DNA of 64,000 nt from Candidatus Brocadia sp. WS118. Lineage in GTDB: Bacteria > Planctomycetota > Brocadiia > Brocadiales > Brocadiaceae. This document shows, one piece after another, positions 17,088-25,455 of this stretch. Position numbers and translations under genes: made by a program. The stretch spans positions 83,985 through 147,984 of the forward strand of contig PHFX01000002.1 in NCBI GenBank assembly GCA_007618135.1, in the 5' to 3' direction. How positions within the stretch are numbered: position 1 is the stretch's first letter; each line of letters starts with the position of its first letter. The notes beneath the pieces were generated by a model, which was not told the origin of the DNA, ran no database searches, and saw nothing but the letters and a program-made list of their open reading frames with translations.

Positions 17088-17335
17088 TAAATTGACAAAT
17101 TATATCTGAATGGACAAGTTTAATAGCGTGTTTTTGCTATCATCAAAGACAAGGATTATCTGCAAAACCCTGATAAACAAGCCCCGTTAGATAGGCATGG
17201 CCGCTATCTAACGGGATGTATACAAACTTTACCTGCCTGCCTAAGCTCCGGCGCAGACAGGCGACCTCGCCTGTCTGCGTGCGTACGCGCACAGGCAGGC
17301 ACCGGAGGAGATTGAGATTGGGGAATTCACGTGAC
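17088..17335 (+). pseudogene. Decayed methyltransferase 3' end, remnant A
   Basis: After HerA the sequence reads, across frameshifts, IKDKDYLQNPDKQA, then a YTNFT/YKLY-like block, then EEIEI, matching the last ~45 codons of the intact methyltransferase (SDDYFENPSKQA … LVYKLYGLTEDEIAIVEGK). Two palindromes interrupt it: P1 (CCCCGTTAGATAG…CTATCTAACGGG) at 17182-17215 and the larger P2 (GCCTGCC…GGCAGGC) at about 17231-17300. The left flank (AAATTGACAAATTATATCTGAATGGA) is shared with remnant B. The rest of the 394-base gap up to 17457 holds no gene. Confidence 0.7.
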
Positions 17336-17457
17336 ATCATATCTAATTTTAGTTCGTAGAATTAAGTATAGTGCCCCCGGAATTCCGGGTAAGCGTGACG
17401 CTAATGAAAATGCAGGAAATACCAGAGGTAAAACACATTGAAGGGAAAGAGTAGTAT

Positions 17458-19113
17458 ATGACTCAAACAGAGTTGCATAAATTATTACTTGAACTATGCG
17501 CCCAATCACAGGAAGATCATGGGCTGGAATTCAAGCTTAACTATGTCCATCATGATGAAATCGGTGAATATATTTCCGCTCTATCCAATGGGGCAACTAT
17601 CAGCAACAAACCGTTTGGTTATCTGGTATGGGGTGTTGAAGATATAACTCATGACATAAAAGGGACTCAGTTCAGTTTTAAAAATGCCAAAGAAGGTAAC
17701 CAGGATTTAGAATTATGGCTGAGGCAGTTGCTTCATCCAAAAATCAGTTTTGAGATATTTGAGTTCGACTATCAGGACAAACACATTGTCCTGCTTCGTA
17801 TTCCAGCAGCTACAGCAGAACCGACCCTATTTAAAAAAACACCCTATATTCGCATAAGTAGCCATAAAACGGACTTGCGAAATTACCACGATTACATCCG
17901 CCAGATTTACAATACCCGCACCGATTGGTCGGCGCAAGTTATTGAAGCAGCAGGCATTCAAGATTTAGACACTGATGCAATTAAGAAAGCCAGGGAAAAA
18001 TATAAACAAAAGCATCAAAATGAACCCTTTATGCAGGATTTTGATTCATGGGAAGATAAAACCTTTCTTGATAAAGCTAAAATCACTATCAATGGTAAAA
18101 TAACGAATACCGCCATTATGCTTCTGGGCAAACCGGAGTCTGTACATTATATCTTGCCTGCCGTGGCTGAAATCACATGGAAATTAGATACAGACCAAAA
18201 GGCATATGAACATTTTTATCCACCATTCTTGCTCTCAACAACAAGGGTATTCCAGAAGATTAGAAACTACAGGTTTAAACTATTTCCTGATAACAAGTTG
18301 TTTCCTATTGAAATCAATAAATATGAATCACGGGTAGTCCTGGAAGCATTGCACAACTGTATTGCCCATCAGGATTACCGTTTAAATTCAAGAATTATTG
18401 TAACTGAAAAGGCAGAAATGCTCGTATTTGAAAATGCCGGCAACTTTTTTGAAGGTCAGCCGGAAGACTATTTCGAAGGGAAAAAAACTCCACAACACTA
18501 TAGGAATAAATGGTTGGTTCAGGCAATGGTAAATTTGAATATGATTGATTCGTTGGGATACGGTATTTATACGATAAACACCGAACAACGTAAAAGATTC
18601 TTGCCTTTGTCAGACTACATCTTAAATGATAAACAAAAAGTAGTTTTGCAAGTACACGGGAATGTAATTGATGAAAACTACTCTAAATTATTGATTGAAA
18701 GAGCAGATTTACCATTAATGAAAGTAATATTGTTGGATAAAGTGCAAAAGAAGCATCAACTTACAGATGATGCGATTTCTTTATTACGCAGAGAAGGACT
18801 AATAGAAGGTAGAAAACCAAATATTTTTATATCTGCAAATTTAGCCAAATTAACGGGCAAACAAGTCCTGTATACAAAACGGAAACCATTTGAAAAACAA
18901 AAACTTAAAGACTGGGTTTTGAAATTTCTTGACGAACATCACCAAGCAAACCGCAAGCAAATTGACGAATTACTGTGGAATTTACTGCCAGAAGATTGGG
19001 CAACGACAAGAAAGAAGAATAAAATCGCAAATTTGCTTTCTGAAATGAAAAGAGAAGGATCAATTTCAAATAAGGGCAAGGCTAATCCCCCTTGTTGGGT
19101 TAGGAATGTCTAA
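17458..19113 (+). CDS. AlbA_2 (Schlafen-like) ATP-binding/RecG-C-like protein
   Basis: A 551-residue protein whose N-terminal domain has the AlbA_2/divergent AAA-4 pattern: ESQEDHGLEFK-type start (HGLEFKLNYVHHDEIGEYISALSNGA), GYLVWGVED, and PYIRISSHKTDLRNY at residues ~18-145. A central GHKL-like segment has ALHNCIAHQDYRLNSRIIV and the C-terminus carries winged-helix stretches. Such proteins are common in defence islands and as transcription regulators, but the biochemical role is not established. It stands alone between two methyltransferase 3'-end remnants, as a single cargo gene. Confidence 0.8.
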   Translation: MTQTELHKLLLELCAQSQEDHGLEFKLNYVHHDEIGEYISALSNGATISNKPFGYLVWGVEDITHDIKGTQFSFKNAKEGNQDLELWLRQLLHPKISFEIFEFDYQDKHIVLLRIPAATAEPTLFKKTPYIRISSHKTDLRNYHDYIRQIYNTRTDWSAQVIEAAGIQDLDTDAIKKAREKYKQKHQNEPFMQDFDSWEDKTFLDKAKITINGKITNTAIMLLGKPESVHYILPAVAEITWKLDTDQKAYEHFYPPFLLSTTRVFQKIRNYRFKLFPDNKLFPIEINKYESRVVLEALHNCIAHQDYRLNSRIIVTEKAEMLVFENAGNFFEGQPEDYFEGKKTPQHYRNKWLVQAMVNLNMIDSLGYGIYTINTEQRKRFLPLSDYILNDKQKVVLQVHGNVIDENYSKLLIERADLPLMKVILLDKVQKKHQLTDDAISLLRREGLIEGRKPNIFISANLAKLTGKQVLYTKRKPFEKQKLKDWVLKFLDEHHQANRKQIDELLWNLLPEDWATTRKKNKIANLLSEMKREGSISNKGKANPPCWVRNV

Positions 19114-19275
19114 TAAATCCTTTAACTTGGCTGAGATTATTAGACTTTTTATTAGACTTTTATTAGACCAAACAACATAACCAACTATTAATCAATGAGT
19201 TGAAGGGAAACAGGGTTGCATCTTAAACGTTAAGCAATTGTCCCTCTTTGCTATCGCGAAAGCCTGTCGAATCTT

Positions 19276-19559
19276 TCAAATTGACAAGTTATACCTGAAT
19301 GGAAACGTTCAAAGATACATCCCTGCCTGTCGCCTGCCTGTCGGCAGACAGGTATTCCCCGCTCTCCATTTCCGTAAGGACAAGTTCCGTGAGGACAACG
19401 CCATTACAAAAGACTTGGATTACTTGCCCCGTTAGATAGGCAAGTCCGTTATCTGACGTAGTCGACCAAATGGTTTACAAACTCTCCGACCTCACCTGTC
19501 TGCGTGCGTGTACGCACAGGCAGGCGCCGAGGAGATTGAGATTGTGGAGGGGAATGGGT
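19276..19559 (+). pseudogene. Decayed methyltransferase 3' end, remnant B
   Basis: Begins with the same leader as remnant A (AAATTGACAAGTTATACCTGAATGGA), then AITKDLDYL, P1 palindrome at 19427-19458, DQMVYKL, P2 palindrome at about 19495-19525 (CCTGTCTGCGTG…CGCACAGGCAGG), and finally EEIEIVEGNG before the stop at 19558-19560. An extra CCTGCCTGTCGGCAGACAGG hairpin lies at 19333-19352. Remaining bases of the 454-base gap from 19114 show no gene. Confidence 0.72.
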
Positions 19560-19567
19560 AAAAAGTC

Positions 19568-20168
19568 ATGACGACGAAGCATCCACATCTTATTGTCATT
19601 GCCGGGCCAAATGGTGCGGGAAAATCAACAACCGCCCCTTCTTTGCTAAAGGGGACACTTCATGTAACAGAGTTTGTCAATGCAGGCCTGATTGCTCAAG
19701 GACTTTCTGCCTTTAAACCAGAAATGACTGCATTTCATGCCGGACGTATTATGTTGGAACGTATACATTATTTAGCAAATAAAGCGCGTTAACTTCCCTT
19801 TTGAAACTACATTAGCCAGCAAGACCTTTGCTCCGTGGATCACTGAATTACGCAAGACTGGCTATCTCTTTCATCTGGTATTCCTCTGGCTGCCAAGTGA
19901 AGAATTTGCCGTTAACCGGGTGGTTGAGAGGGTTCGTATGGGTGGGCATGATGTACCGGAAGATACCATACGACGTCGTTATCATGCTGGACTTTGGAAC
20001 TTTTTTAACCTCTATCGTCCTTTGACAGATTCATGGGTTTTTTGTGACAACTCTGTTGCAAAGCCAACATTAATAGCTTATAGTAATCATGCGCAGAGAT
20101 TGATCGTACCCGATTCAATTCTTTGGCATACTATTGTGAAAGAATATGGAAGTAAAAGAGAAACATAA
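19568..20168 (+). pseudogene. Zeta-toxin-like ATPase/kinase, broken by one frameshift
   Basis: The first frame (19568-19792) encodes a P-loop start HLIVIAGPNGAGKSTTAP and a zeta-type N-terminus ending at a stop in LANKAR. One base out of phase the protein continues: RVNFPFETTLASKTFAPWI … RVRMGGHDVPEDTIRRRYHAGLWNFFNLY … and ends at 20168. The joined product of about 200 residues matches the length of stand-alone zeta-family ATPases. The shift falls at AAAGCGCGTTAAC (around 19783-19795), not a slippery site, so it is probably a real inactivating mutation or a sequence error. The small partner gene overlaps its 3' end. Confidence 0.8.
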
Positions 20169-20337
20169 AGACAGTATATCAGAAGCATTTGCAAATCCGG
20201 GGAAAATAACCCATGCACTGACGCAGGGCGTCCGTGAGGCGTTAGTGAAACACAAACAGGCTGGTAATCCTGTTGTTGTTTGGCATAATGGGAAAATCGT
20301 TTGGCTTAAGCCTGAAGAAATTCCTGTTCACACATAA
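20146..20337 (+). CDS. Small partner (probable antitoxin) of the zeta-type ATPase
   Basis: A 63-residue protein (KDSISEAFANPGKITHAL, then VVVWHNGKIVWLKPEEIP). It overlaps the end of the zeta-type gene by 23 bases in another frame. Proteins of this size and pattern are commonly found beside stand-alone zeta-family kinases. A decayed duplicate of this same gene lies at 21187-21435. Still intact although its presumed toxin is frameshifted. Confidence 0.65.
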   Translation: MEVKEKHKDSISEAFANPGKITHALTQGVREALVKHKQAGNPVVVWHNGKIVWLKPEEIPVHT

Positions 20338-20344
20338 TAAATTT

Positions 20345-20545
20345 TCATCCTTGTTGACCAAATCCTCGCCGCAAAACATAAAAACCCCGATGTCGACACA
20401 TCGGCGCTGGAAAGACAGATTAACCCCATTAGATGTTTACTATCTAACGGGGTTGACCAAATGGTTTACAAACTTTACCTGCCTGCGAGGCGTACACGCA
20501 GAGGCAGGTGCCGAATGAGATTGCCATTGTGGAAGGGAAGGGATG
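20345..20545 (+). pseudogene. Decayed methyltransferase 3' end, remnant C
   Basis: The longest remnant: FILVDQILAAKHKNPDVDTS and ALERQI in one frame, P1 palindrome at 20422-20454 inserted as 33 bases in frame, DQMVYKLY, P2 palindrome at 20478-20509, then EIAIVEGKG and TGA in a shifted frame. This is the standard C-terminus of Eco57I-type methyltransferases. It separates the zeta module from the RelBE-like module. Confidence 0.78.
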
Positions 20546-20654
20546 AAACCTACGGGTCAAAACTATCTTGAGAAGGTAAAGGGGTATATGATAAGATTAT
20601 GACTGTTGATAGAACTGGTTATAATTATAAACAAAATATGAAAGGAGGTTTAAC

Positions 20655-20870
20655 TTGAGAACAGCTACAAAAAAAGTTTCAGACATAACGGTTGATGAGT
20701 TGAAGACTATAATCCATGAAGTGATTGCTGAAGATTTAGAGTCATGGAGAGAGACCTTTGAGATAATGGCTGATAAAAAATTGATGGCTCAGATTAAACA
20801 GGCTGATGCTGATTGGAAGGTAGGAAAAAAAGAGGCCTATGTGTTGTGGGATGAATTGAAAAGTGTATAA
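20655..20870 (+). CDS. Antitoxin-like small protein (RelB type)
   Basis: A 71-residue acidic protein with a helical N-terminus (ISDITVDELKTIIHEVIAED pattern) and a C-terminus (DADWKVGKKEAYVLWDELKS) common in antitoxins paired with RelE/ParE toxins. TTG start at 20655 with a very strong AAAGGAGG 8 bases before it. It overlaps the toxin GTG by 8 bases. Confidence 0.72.
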   Translation: MRTATKKVSDITVDELKTIIHEVIAEDLESWRETFEIMADKKLMAQIKQADADWKVGKKEAYVLWDELKSV

Positions 20871-21122
20871 AGCAATCTTCCATAAAGATTCTGCCAAGTT
20901 TACAAAAAAGCCGATACCAATTTGCGCAAGCGAATAGATTCTGCCCTTGAGATTATTCTGCCGAATCCTCGTTACCACATCCATATTAAAAAACTGCATG
21001 GCGACCTTTCAAATATGTATCGTTACAGACTCGGCGACATAAGAATTATTTATGAAACACACGAAGACATGAAAACTATAAGAATAAAGGCAATTGAACA
21101 AAGAGGAGGTGCTTATAAATAA
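20863..21122 (+). pseudogene. RelE/ParE-like toxin with a -1 frameshift at A AAA AAG
   Basis: Frame 1 starts at GTG 20863 (VYKAIFHKDSAKFTKK) and soon hits a stop. The -1 frame resumes exactly at GCC 20910 (ADTNLRKRIDSALEIILPNP … MYRYRLGDIRIIYETHED … IEQRGGAYK). Joined, it is an 86-residue RelE-family protein with the usual RYRVGDYRIIYE-type strand. The junction 20904-20910 is A AAA AAG in the correct phase for -1 ribosomal slippage, so either the run of six A lost or gained a base or the toxin is made by programmed frameshifting. I list it as pseudogene because no stimulatory structure is obvious. Confidence 0.65.
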
Positions 21123-21186
21123 GTAATGAATTATTCCTTCATCACCTTGTCAAACAATTGAACCGGATGATATAATAGTAATCAAG

Positions 21187-21435
21187 AGCAGAGACTGGTC
21201 GTAACTGATCCAATTATCTGGCATAATAATGTGAAAGAATATGGAAGTAAAAGAGAAACGTAAAGACAATATTACAGAAGCATTTGCAAACCCTGAAAGA
21301 ATAACCCATGCGCTAGTGCAGGAGAGTTCGTGACGCGTTATTGAAACACAAACAGGCTGGTAATCCTGTTTGTGTTTGGCATAACGGGAAAATTGTCTGG
21401 CTTAAACCTGAAGAATCCCCGATTCATATAGCTAT
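21187..21435 (+). pseudogene. Decayed duplicate of the zeta-toxin end and its small partner
   Basis: Aligns base for base with 20091-20336: the end of the zeta-type gene (CAGAGACTGGTCGTAAC…) followed by MEVKEKRKDNITEAFANPER, then a small insertion breaks the frame at GTGCAGGAGAGTTCGTGA, then NGKIVWLKPEE. Shows that the TA module was once duplicated about 1.1 kb apart with the RelBE-like pair between the copies. Confidence 0.8.
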
Positions 21436-21575
21436 GGAGTTAACAGGACTACCTTGAGTGGGAGGGTTTGATGAATAGATTGTCTAAATATAATTCATTG
21501 CTTTCTACCATTATATAGATGAATGCTTTTGACTTTTCAAAAGAGGTTGTAAACATTTGTTCAAAATATGTCTTC

Positions 21576-21800
21576 ATGCAGGGGACGAGGATACCGGTTT
21601 TTTTGATAGTATTCCTTGTTGCCGATGGGGAAAGCATAGAAAATATCAGAAAGGGTTATCCATCTCTTACCCCTCCCCGATGATATAAAAGCGGCGGTCC
21701 ATGTGGAATCAGAAATGGCGAGGTTTATGAATTTGCAGAAAGAAACAAGAGGTGGATTATCACAAGAGATGCAGATTTTCAGACCAGCATAAAATTTATT
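21576..21800 (+). pseudogene. Decayed DUF433 / DUF5615 (PIN-like) TA remnant
   Basis: One frame reads GTRIPVFLIVFLVADGESIE and ENIRKGYPSLTP, the DUF433 antitoxin core; after a shift DDIKAAVHVES; then in another frame RWIITRDADFQTS, the C-terminal motif of DUF5615 PIN-like toxins. Start, middle and end are broken. Bases 21123-21186 and 21436-21575 hold no gene. Confidence 0.65.
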
Positions 21801-21828
21801 TTAAATCAAACTCAACGTGAAAATGAAA

Positions 21829-21856
21829 TTGAAAAGGAATGAGATTTTGCTATAAT
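21829..21856 (+). promoter_or_regulatory. Sigma-70-type promoter of the tRNA gene
   Basis: TTGAAA at 21829-21834 and a perfect TATAAT at 21851-21856 with a 16-base spacer, 17 bases upstream of the tRNA. Confidence 0.75.
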
Positions 21857-21873
21857 GTGTCGTTATCGTACAC

Positions 21874-21947
21874 GGGCCCATAGCTCAGCTGGTCAGAGCA
21901 GCGGACTCATAATCCGCGTGTCCAAGGTTCGAATCCTTGTGGGCCCA
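21874..21947 (+). tRNA. tRNA with CAU anticodon (Met elongator or Ile2)
   Basis: 74 nt: 7-bp acceptor GGGCCCA paired with TGGGCCC, D-arm GCTCAGCTGGTCAGAGC, anticodon arm GCGGA-CTCATAA-TCCGC, T-arm with GGTTCGAATCC. CCA is not encoded. CAU could be elongator Met or, if modified to lysidine by TilS, Ile; I cannot decide from identity elements alone. Confidence 0.93.
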
Positions 21948-21986
21948 TTTCCCGCCCAGATATCTTCAGTAATTCGTATTTCTCAA

Positions 21987-24122
21987 TCATTTTAAACGTT
22001 CTAAGACCTGCTTGACATCCTCTTTTTGTGCCTGTGATGGGTCTATTTTCAACAATTCCTTCAGATAATAGTGAGCCATTTTCTTGTCATTTTTGTTGTT
22101 AAGGTATAAAAAAACAAGGTTTTTATATCCATGCGTCATATTGGGGTTCAAGGAAACCGTTTTCCGGAATGCTTCTATAGCTTTATCTGTTAAGCCCAAG
22201 TTCTGATACAAACTTCCAAGTGCATAATGGCCATTGAGGTTTTTGGGATCTAATCGGATTACCGCATTATATTCATCAACTGCCTCACGGTGTTTCCCTA
22301 ATTTTTCATAGGCAAGTCCCAGGTTGTAATGGCCTTGAGGTTGATGTGTATCTAATTTTATAGCTTTTTTGAATGCAACAACGGCTTCGTTTAACTGTCC
22401 TCTTTTTGCATAATTCACACCCAAACTGATCAGGGCAGGAATGTACGTGCCGTCGTAAGCAAGGGCTTGTTTAAATTCTTCCATTGCCTGGTCGAGGTCA
22501 CCAGCGTCGTTGTAAACATTGCCAAGTCCATTATGAGCCGGTGCATAATCAGGCTTTATCCTTAAAGCCTCTTCATACTCTGTTCTTGCCTGATCAAGAG
22601 ACCCCTGATTGAAATAGATATTGCCAAGATTGTTGTGCGGTTGTGCATAATTTCTGTCAATACGGATTGCCGCATGATATTCTTCGGATGCCTTGTCAAG
22701 AAGCCCTCTTTTTGTATAGACATTTCCAAGGTTGCTGTGAACATTTGCATTGCCGGGATTTATTTCTAATGCAGTTTGATATTCCATCTGTGCGCGTTCA
22801 ATATGGCCTCTTTCCAGGTACACATTTCCTAAATTGCAGTGGGCGCGGTAGCTGTTGGGAGAGTCGGTGGCAGTTTTTGTCCACAACGTAAGCTCGTCCC
22901 TCCAGTTTCCATTCTTCCAGATAATAACAAAGCCATATCCCCCAATCATAAGGATTACCAGGGCTCGTTGCACGATTCGTCTCAAGGGGATGGCGCGTGG
23001 AGATAGGGTGCGATCGGTGATCCGGTAGATGAGAATCCCTTTTGCCACACAAAACCCCATTACCGGGATATAAAGGTACCTCTCAGCCATAATATTGTCT
23101 ATGGGAATGATATTCATGACGGGTAGGAGGGTGATAAAAAACCACGACATCCAAACGGCAAAGATATTTCTCGTTTTGCATAATACCGCACCTATGATGA
23201 AAATTGAAGTTAAGAAGATTATTGCAAGAATACATGACCCTTCCCAGGGACGTGTTACCAGGGGAACCACATAGTCTGCGTTAAGATGAAGCGGAAAGAA
23301 CGATAGTTTGACATAAAATGCCAGAATCTTTATCATGGTAAAGGCATTGATCCAAAAACCTCCTGGTTGATAGGCAGATTTGAATGCAGGGTTGCTGAAT
23401 GCCATAAATCGAATGACGAGATAGATCAGGGAAATAGCAAGGTATCCCAGATAAATTCCCTTCCATCTTTTCGTAAGGGATAGCCAGGGTTTTGGGTGAG
23501 AAAACACCGTAAATACCATCAGCAGGGCAGGGAGGGTAATTGCCATTTCTTTTGAGAATAAGGCACAGAGATAAGAAATAAGAGAGATTCCGTAATAAAA
23601 GGCGCAGCGGGTTGTTTGACCAGTTTCTTTGGAAAAAAGTAAGTCGGATTTTATAAAGTAAATAAACGAAACGAGGAGAAAAGCCGCTGCCAGGAGGTCT
23701 TCCCGATAGCCAACAGCATTCACAGTCTCTACCAGGAGAGGGTGCGTAACAAAGAACAAGATTGAAAGGAAGATTATCTTGTTATTGGATAAAACAGCAC
23801 GGAGGAAAAGATAAAATAGCACCGTATTGATGGTATGCAAAACAACGTTGGTAATGTGGAACCCACAGGGATTTACCTGCCAGATGGCATAGTCAACGAA
23901 GTATGAAATGGTGACCAGGGGACGATAACTCATTTCCCCGGAGATAAAAAAATAATCCTTTGTAAAGACCTTGAGGAGATATTGCCATTCCTTTATAAAG
24001 GAATTTTCTGCAATAATCTTAAAGTCGTCATAGACAAAGTTACCGCTGAGGGTGTTTACATAAAGCGCTATGGAAAAGAATGGCAGTAAGATAAGAATAA
24101 AAGTAACAATGGGTAATCGCAT
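21987..24122 (-). CDS. TMTC-like membrane protein with C-terminal TPR repeats
   Basis: A 711-residue inner-membrane protein. The N-terminal ~410 residues contain around ten hydrophobic segments, beginning with a signal-anchor (LPIVTFILILLPFFSIALYV) and a GNFVYDDFKII motif typical of GT-C fold glycosyltransferase-like/TMTC proteins. From residue ~430 eight tandem 34-residue TPR units follow (patterns AHCNLGNVYLERG, VHSNLGNVYTKRG, PHNNLGNIYFNQG, AHNGLGNVYNDAG …). Role could be O-mannosylation-like glycosylation or assembly of surface proteins. It starts only ~5 bases after the terminator of the porin gene, so it must use a promoter overlapping that terminator or readthrough. Confidence 0.82.
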   Translation of the reverse strand: MRLPIVTFILILLPFFSIALYVNTLSGNFVYDDFKIIAENSFIKEWQYLLKVFTKDYFFISGEMSYRPLVTISYFVDYAIWQVNPCGFHITNVVLHTINTVLFYLFLRAVLSNNKIIFLSILFFVTHPLLVETVNAVGYREDLLAAAFLLVSFIYFIKSDLLFSKETGQTTRCAFYYGISLISYLCALFSKEMAITLPALLMVFTVFSHPKPWLSLTKRWKGIYLGYLAISLIYLVIRFMAFSNPAFKSAYQPGGFWINAFTMIKILAFYVKLSFFPLHLNADYVVPLVTRPWEGSCILAIIFLTSIFIIGAVLCKTRNIFAVWMSWFFITLLPVMNIIPIDNIMAERYLYIPVMGFCVAKGILIYRITDRTLSPRAIPLRRIVQRALVILMIGGYGFVIIWKNGNWRDELTLWTKTATDSPNSYRAHCNLGNVYLERGHIERAQMEYQTALEINPGNANVHSNLGNVYTKRGLLDKASEEYHAAIRIDRNYAQPHNNLGNIYFNQGSLDQARTEYEEALRIKPDYAPAHNGLGNVYNDAGDLDQAMEEFKQALAYDGTYIPALISLGVNYAKRGQLNEAVVAFKKAIKLDTHQPQGHYNLGLAYEKLGKHREAVDEYNAVIRLDPKNLNGHYALGSLYQNLGLTDKAIEAFRKTVSLNPNMTHGYKNLVFLYLNNKNDKKMAHYYLKELLKIDPSQAQKEDVKQVLERLK

Positions 24123-24126
24123 GTAA

Positions 24127-24173
24127 ATAAAAATCCCCCTATATCTATTGTTTTAGTTCGATATAGGGGGATT
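24127..24173 (-). terminator. Rho-independent terminator of the porin gene
   Basis: On the minus strand a 13-bp stem (AATCCCCCTATAT with ATATAGGGGGATT) is followed by TTTTTATTT. A second hairpin (TTGACATTTAC…GTAAATGTCAA, 24182-24210) lies between it and the porin stop. Confidence 0.8.
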
Positions 24174-24234
24174 ATATCATTTTGACATTTACGGTAAATG
24201 TAAATGTCAAAATTAATTTTATTAAATAAAATAA

Positions 24235-25455
24235 TTAGAACAGATACGCTACATCAATTGCCGTGGTAAGTTGGTCGTTATGACCATTGAATATATCCTG
24301 ACTTGCTTCGTCGTAACGGATTTCAGGTCTGACCAGGAGGTTTTCCCTGATCTTAAAATTGGCGGTAAGGGTGACTTCCCAGAGATGAAGGGCGGAAACT
24401 CCGATTCTGGCTCCGTCTTTGTCATCAAAATATTCACCCCTTAAGGCGAGTCCAAAATAATCCGTGATGTCTTGACTAACAATACCGGAGAAGCCCCACC
24501 ATTTACCATTGCCATGCCCGTCCACGAAACCGCTGGCTGATCCTGCGGCGCCCTCTTCAGTACCAAAATCAAAATTGAGGTTAAACGCGGTTTTTTCGAA
24601 GGGTTTTAATGCCAGGATCAGATCCCAGAAGTGCCTTATATTTCCATCAGCTTTTGCCTCAATGTCTTCGTCTTGTTCAGCTCCGTGACTTCCATTCACA
24701 ATGAAGTTTGTGTTGTCGCTAATCTTCCAGTTGAACTGATAACCTAAAGTTTTACTATCGTTATTATCTACAAAAGTATCCCATCCATTTACAAGATAAA
24801 AGGTTGTTGTTAGCTGGTCGAGGAGGGGATAGCTAATTGCCAGACCGGTATTCGTAAATGGGATCGCATTTTGATAAAGGAGTGAACGGGAAAAGTTCGG
24901 ATTGTCTACGCTTTCCCAAAGTTCTGCCCCGATCCAGGTAGCAAATTTACCAAATTTAAAATCCACTCCCTTCCCCACAGGTGCCTTGTAGGTCACAAAA
25001 CCCTGGCTTACGGTGAAATCATCGTCATCAACCCTGCCATCACTCGGTATAAATGTTAACCTCTGTGCAATTTCACCATAGTTTGTCGTAAAGCCAAACC
25101 CGATCGGATCCTGTTCTGTAGAAGGCTTGAAGACCGAGATTTCAATATTATCTAAGGTAAAAGAATTGTTTTCCCTGTCAAATGATCTCACATCTAGCCA
25201 GTCTCCCTCTGCCCCGTCGCGGACAAAAGTGGGTGTTGAACCACGCTGATCACCTGGTTTTGAAAAATTATAACTGTAATACGTATCAATAAAACCGCTT
25301 ACCTCTACGCTCTTAAAAAAGCTAGCTATCTTACCTTCATCTTCTGTGGTTGCTAATAGTGGTGCAGCTTCTTCGGCAAAAATCGGTGCAGAGAAACCTG
25401 TCATGGCGCTGCACAGTATTCCAGCCAAACCCCAACGATATACTGTTTTCATCAA
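24235..25455 (-). CDS. Outer-membrane beta-barrel porin (OmpL-like)
   Basis: A 406-residue protein with a signal peptide (positive start, hydrophobic core, cleavage near SAPIFA-EEA at residue ~28) and a mature chain of alternating amphipathic strands ending in Phe (DVAYLF), the signal for outer-membrane assembly. The pattern (VEVSGFIDTYYSYNFS near the start, NFKIRENLLVRPEIRYDEA near the end) matches the putative beta-barrel porin-2 family. No specific substrate can be read. The gene stands alone, with ribosome site GGAGGAAG before ATG, and ends in a strong terminator. Confidence 0.85.
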   Translation of the reverse strand: MMKTVYRWGLAGILCSAMTGFSAPIFAEEAAPLLATTEDEGKIASFFKSVEVSGFIDTYYSYNFSKPGDQRGSTPTFVRDGAEGDWLDVRSFDRENNSFTLDNIEISVFKPSTEQDPIGFGFTTNYGEIAQRLTFIPSDGRVDDDDFTVSQGFVTYKAPVGKGVDFKFGKFATWIGAELWESVDNPNFSRSLLYQNAIPFTNTGLAISYPLLDQLTTTFYLVNGWDTFVDNNDSKTLGYQFNWKISDNTNFIVNGSHGAEQDEDIEAKADGNIRHFWDLILALKPFEKTAFNLNFDFGTEEGAAGSASGFVDGHGNGKWWGFSGIVSQDITDYFGLALRGEYFDDKDGARIGVSALHLWEVTLTANFKIRENLLVRPEIRYDEASQDIFNGHNDQLTTAIDVAYLF

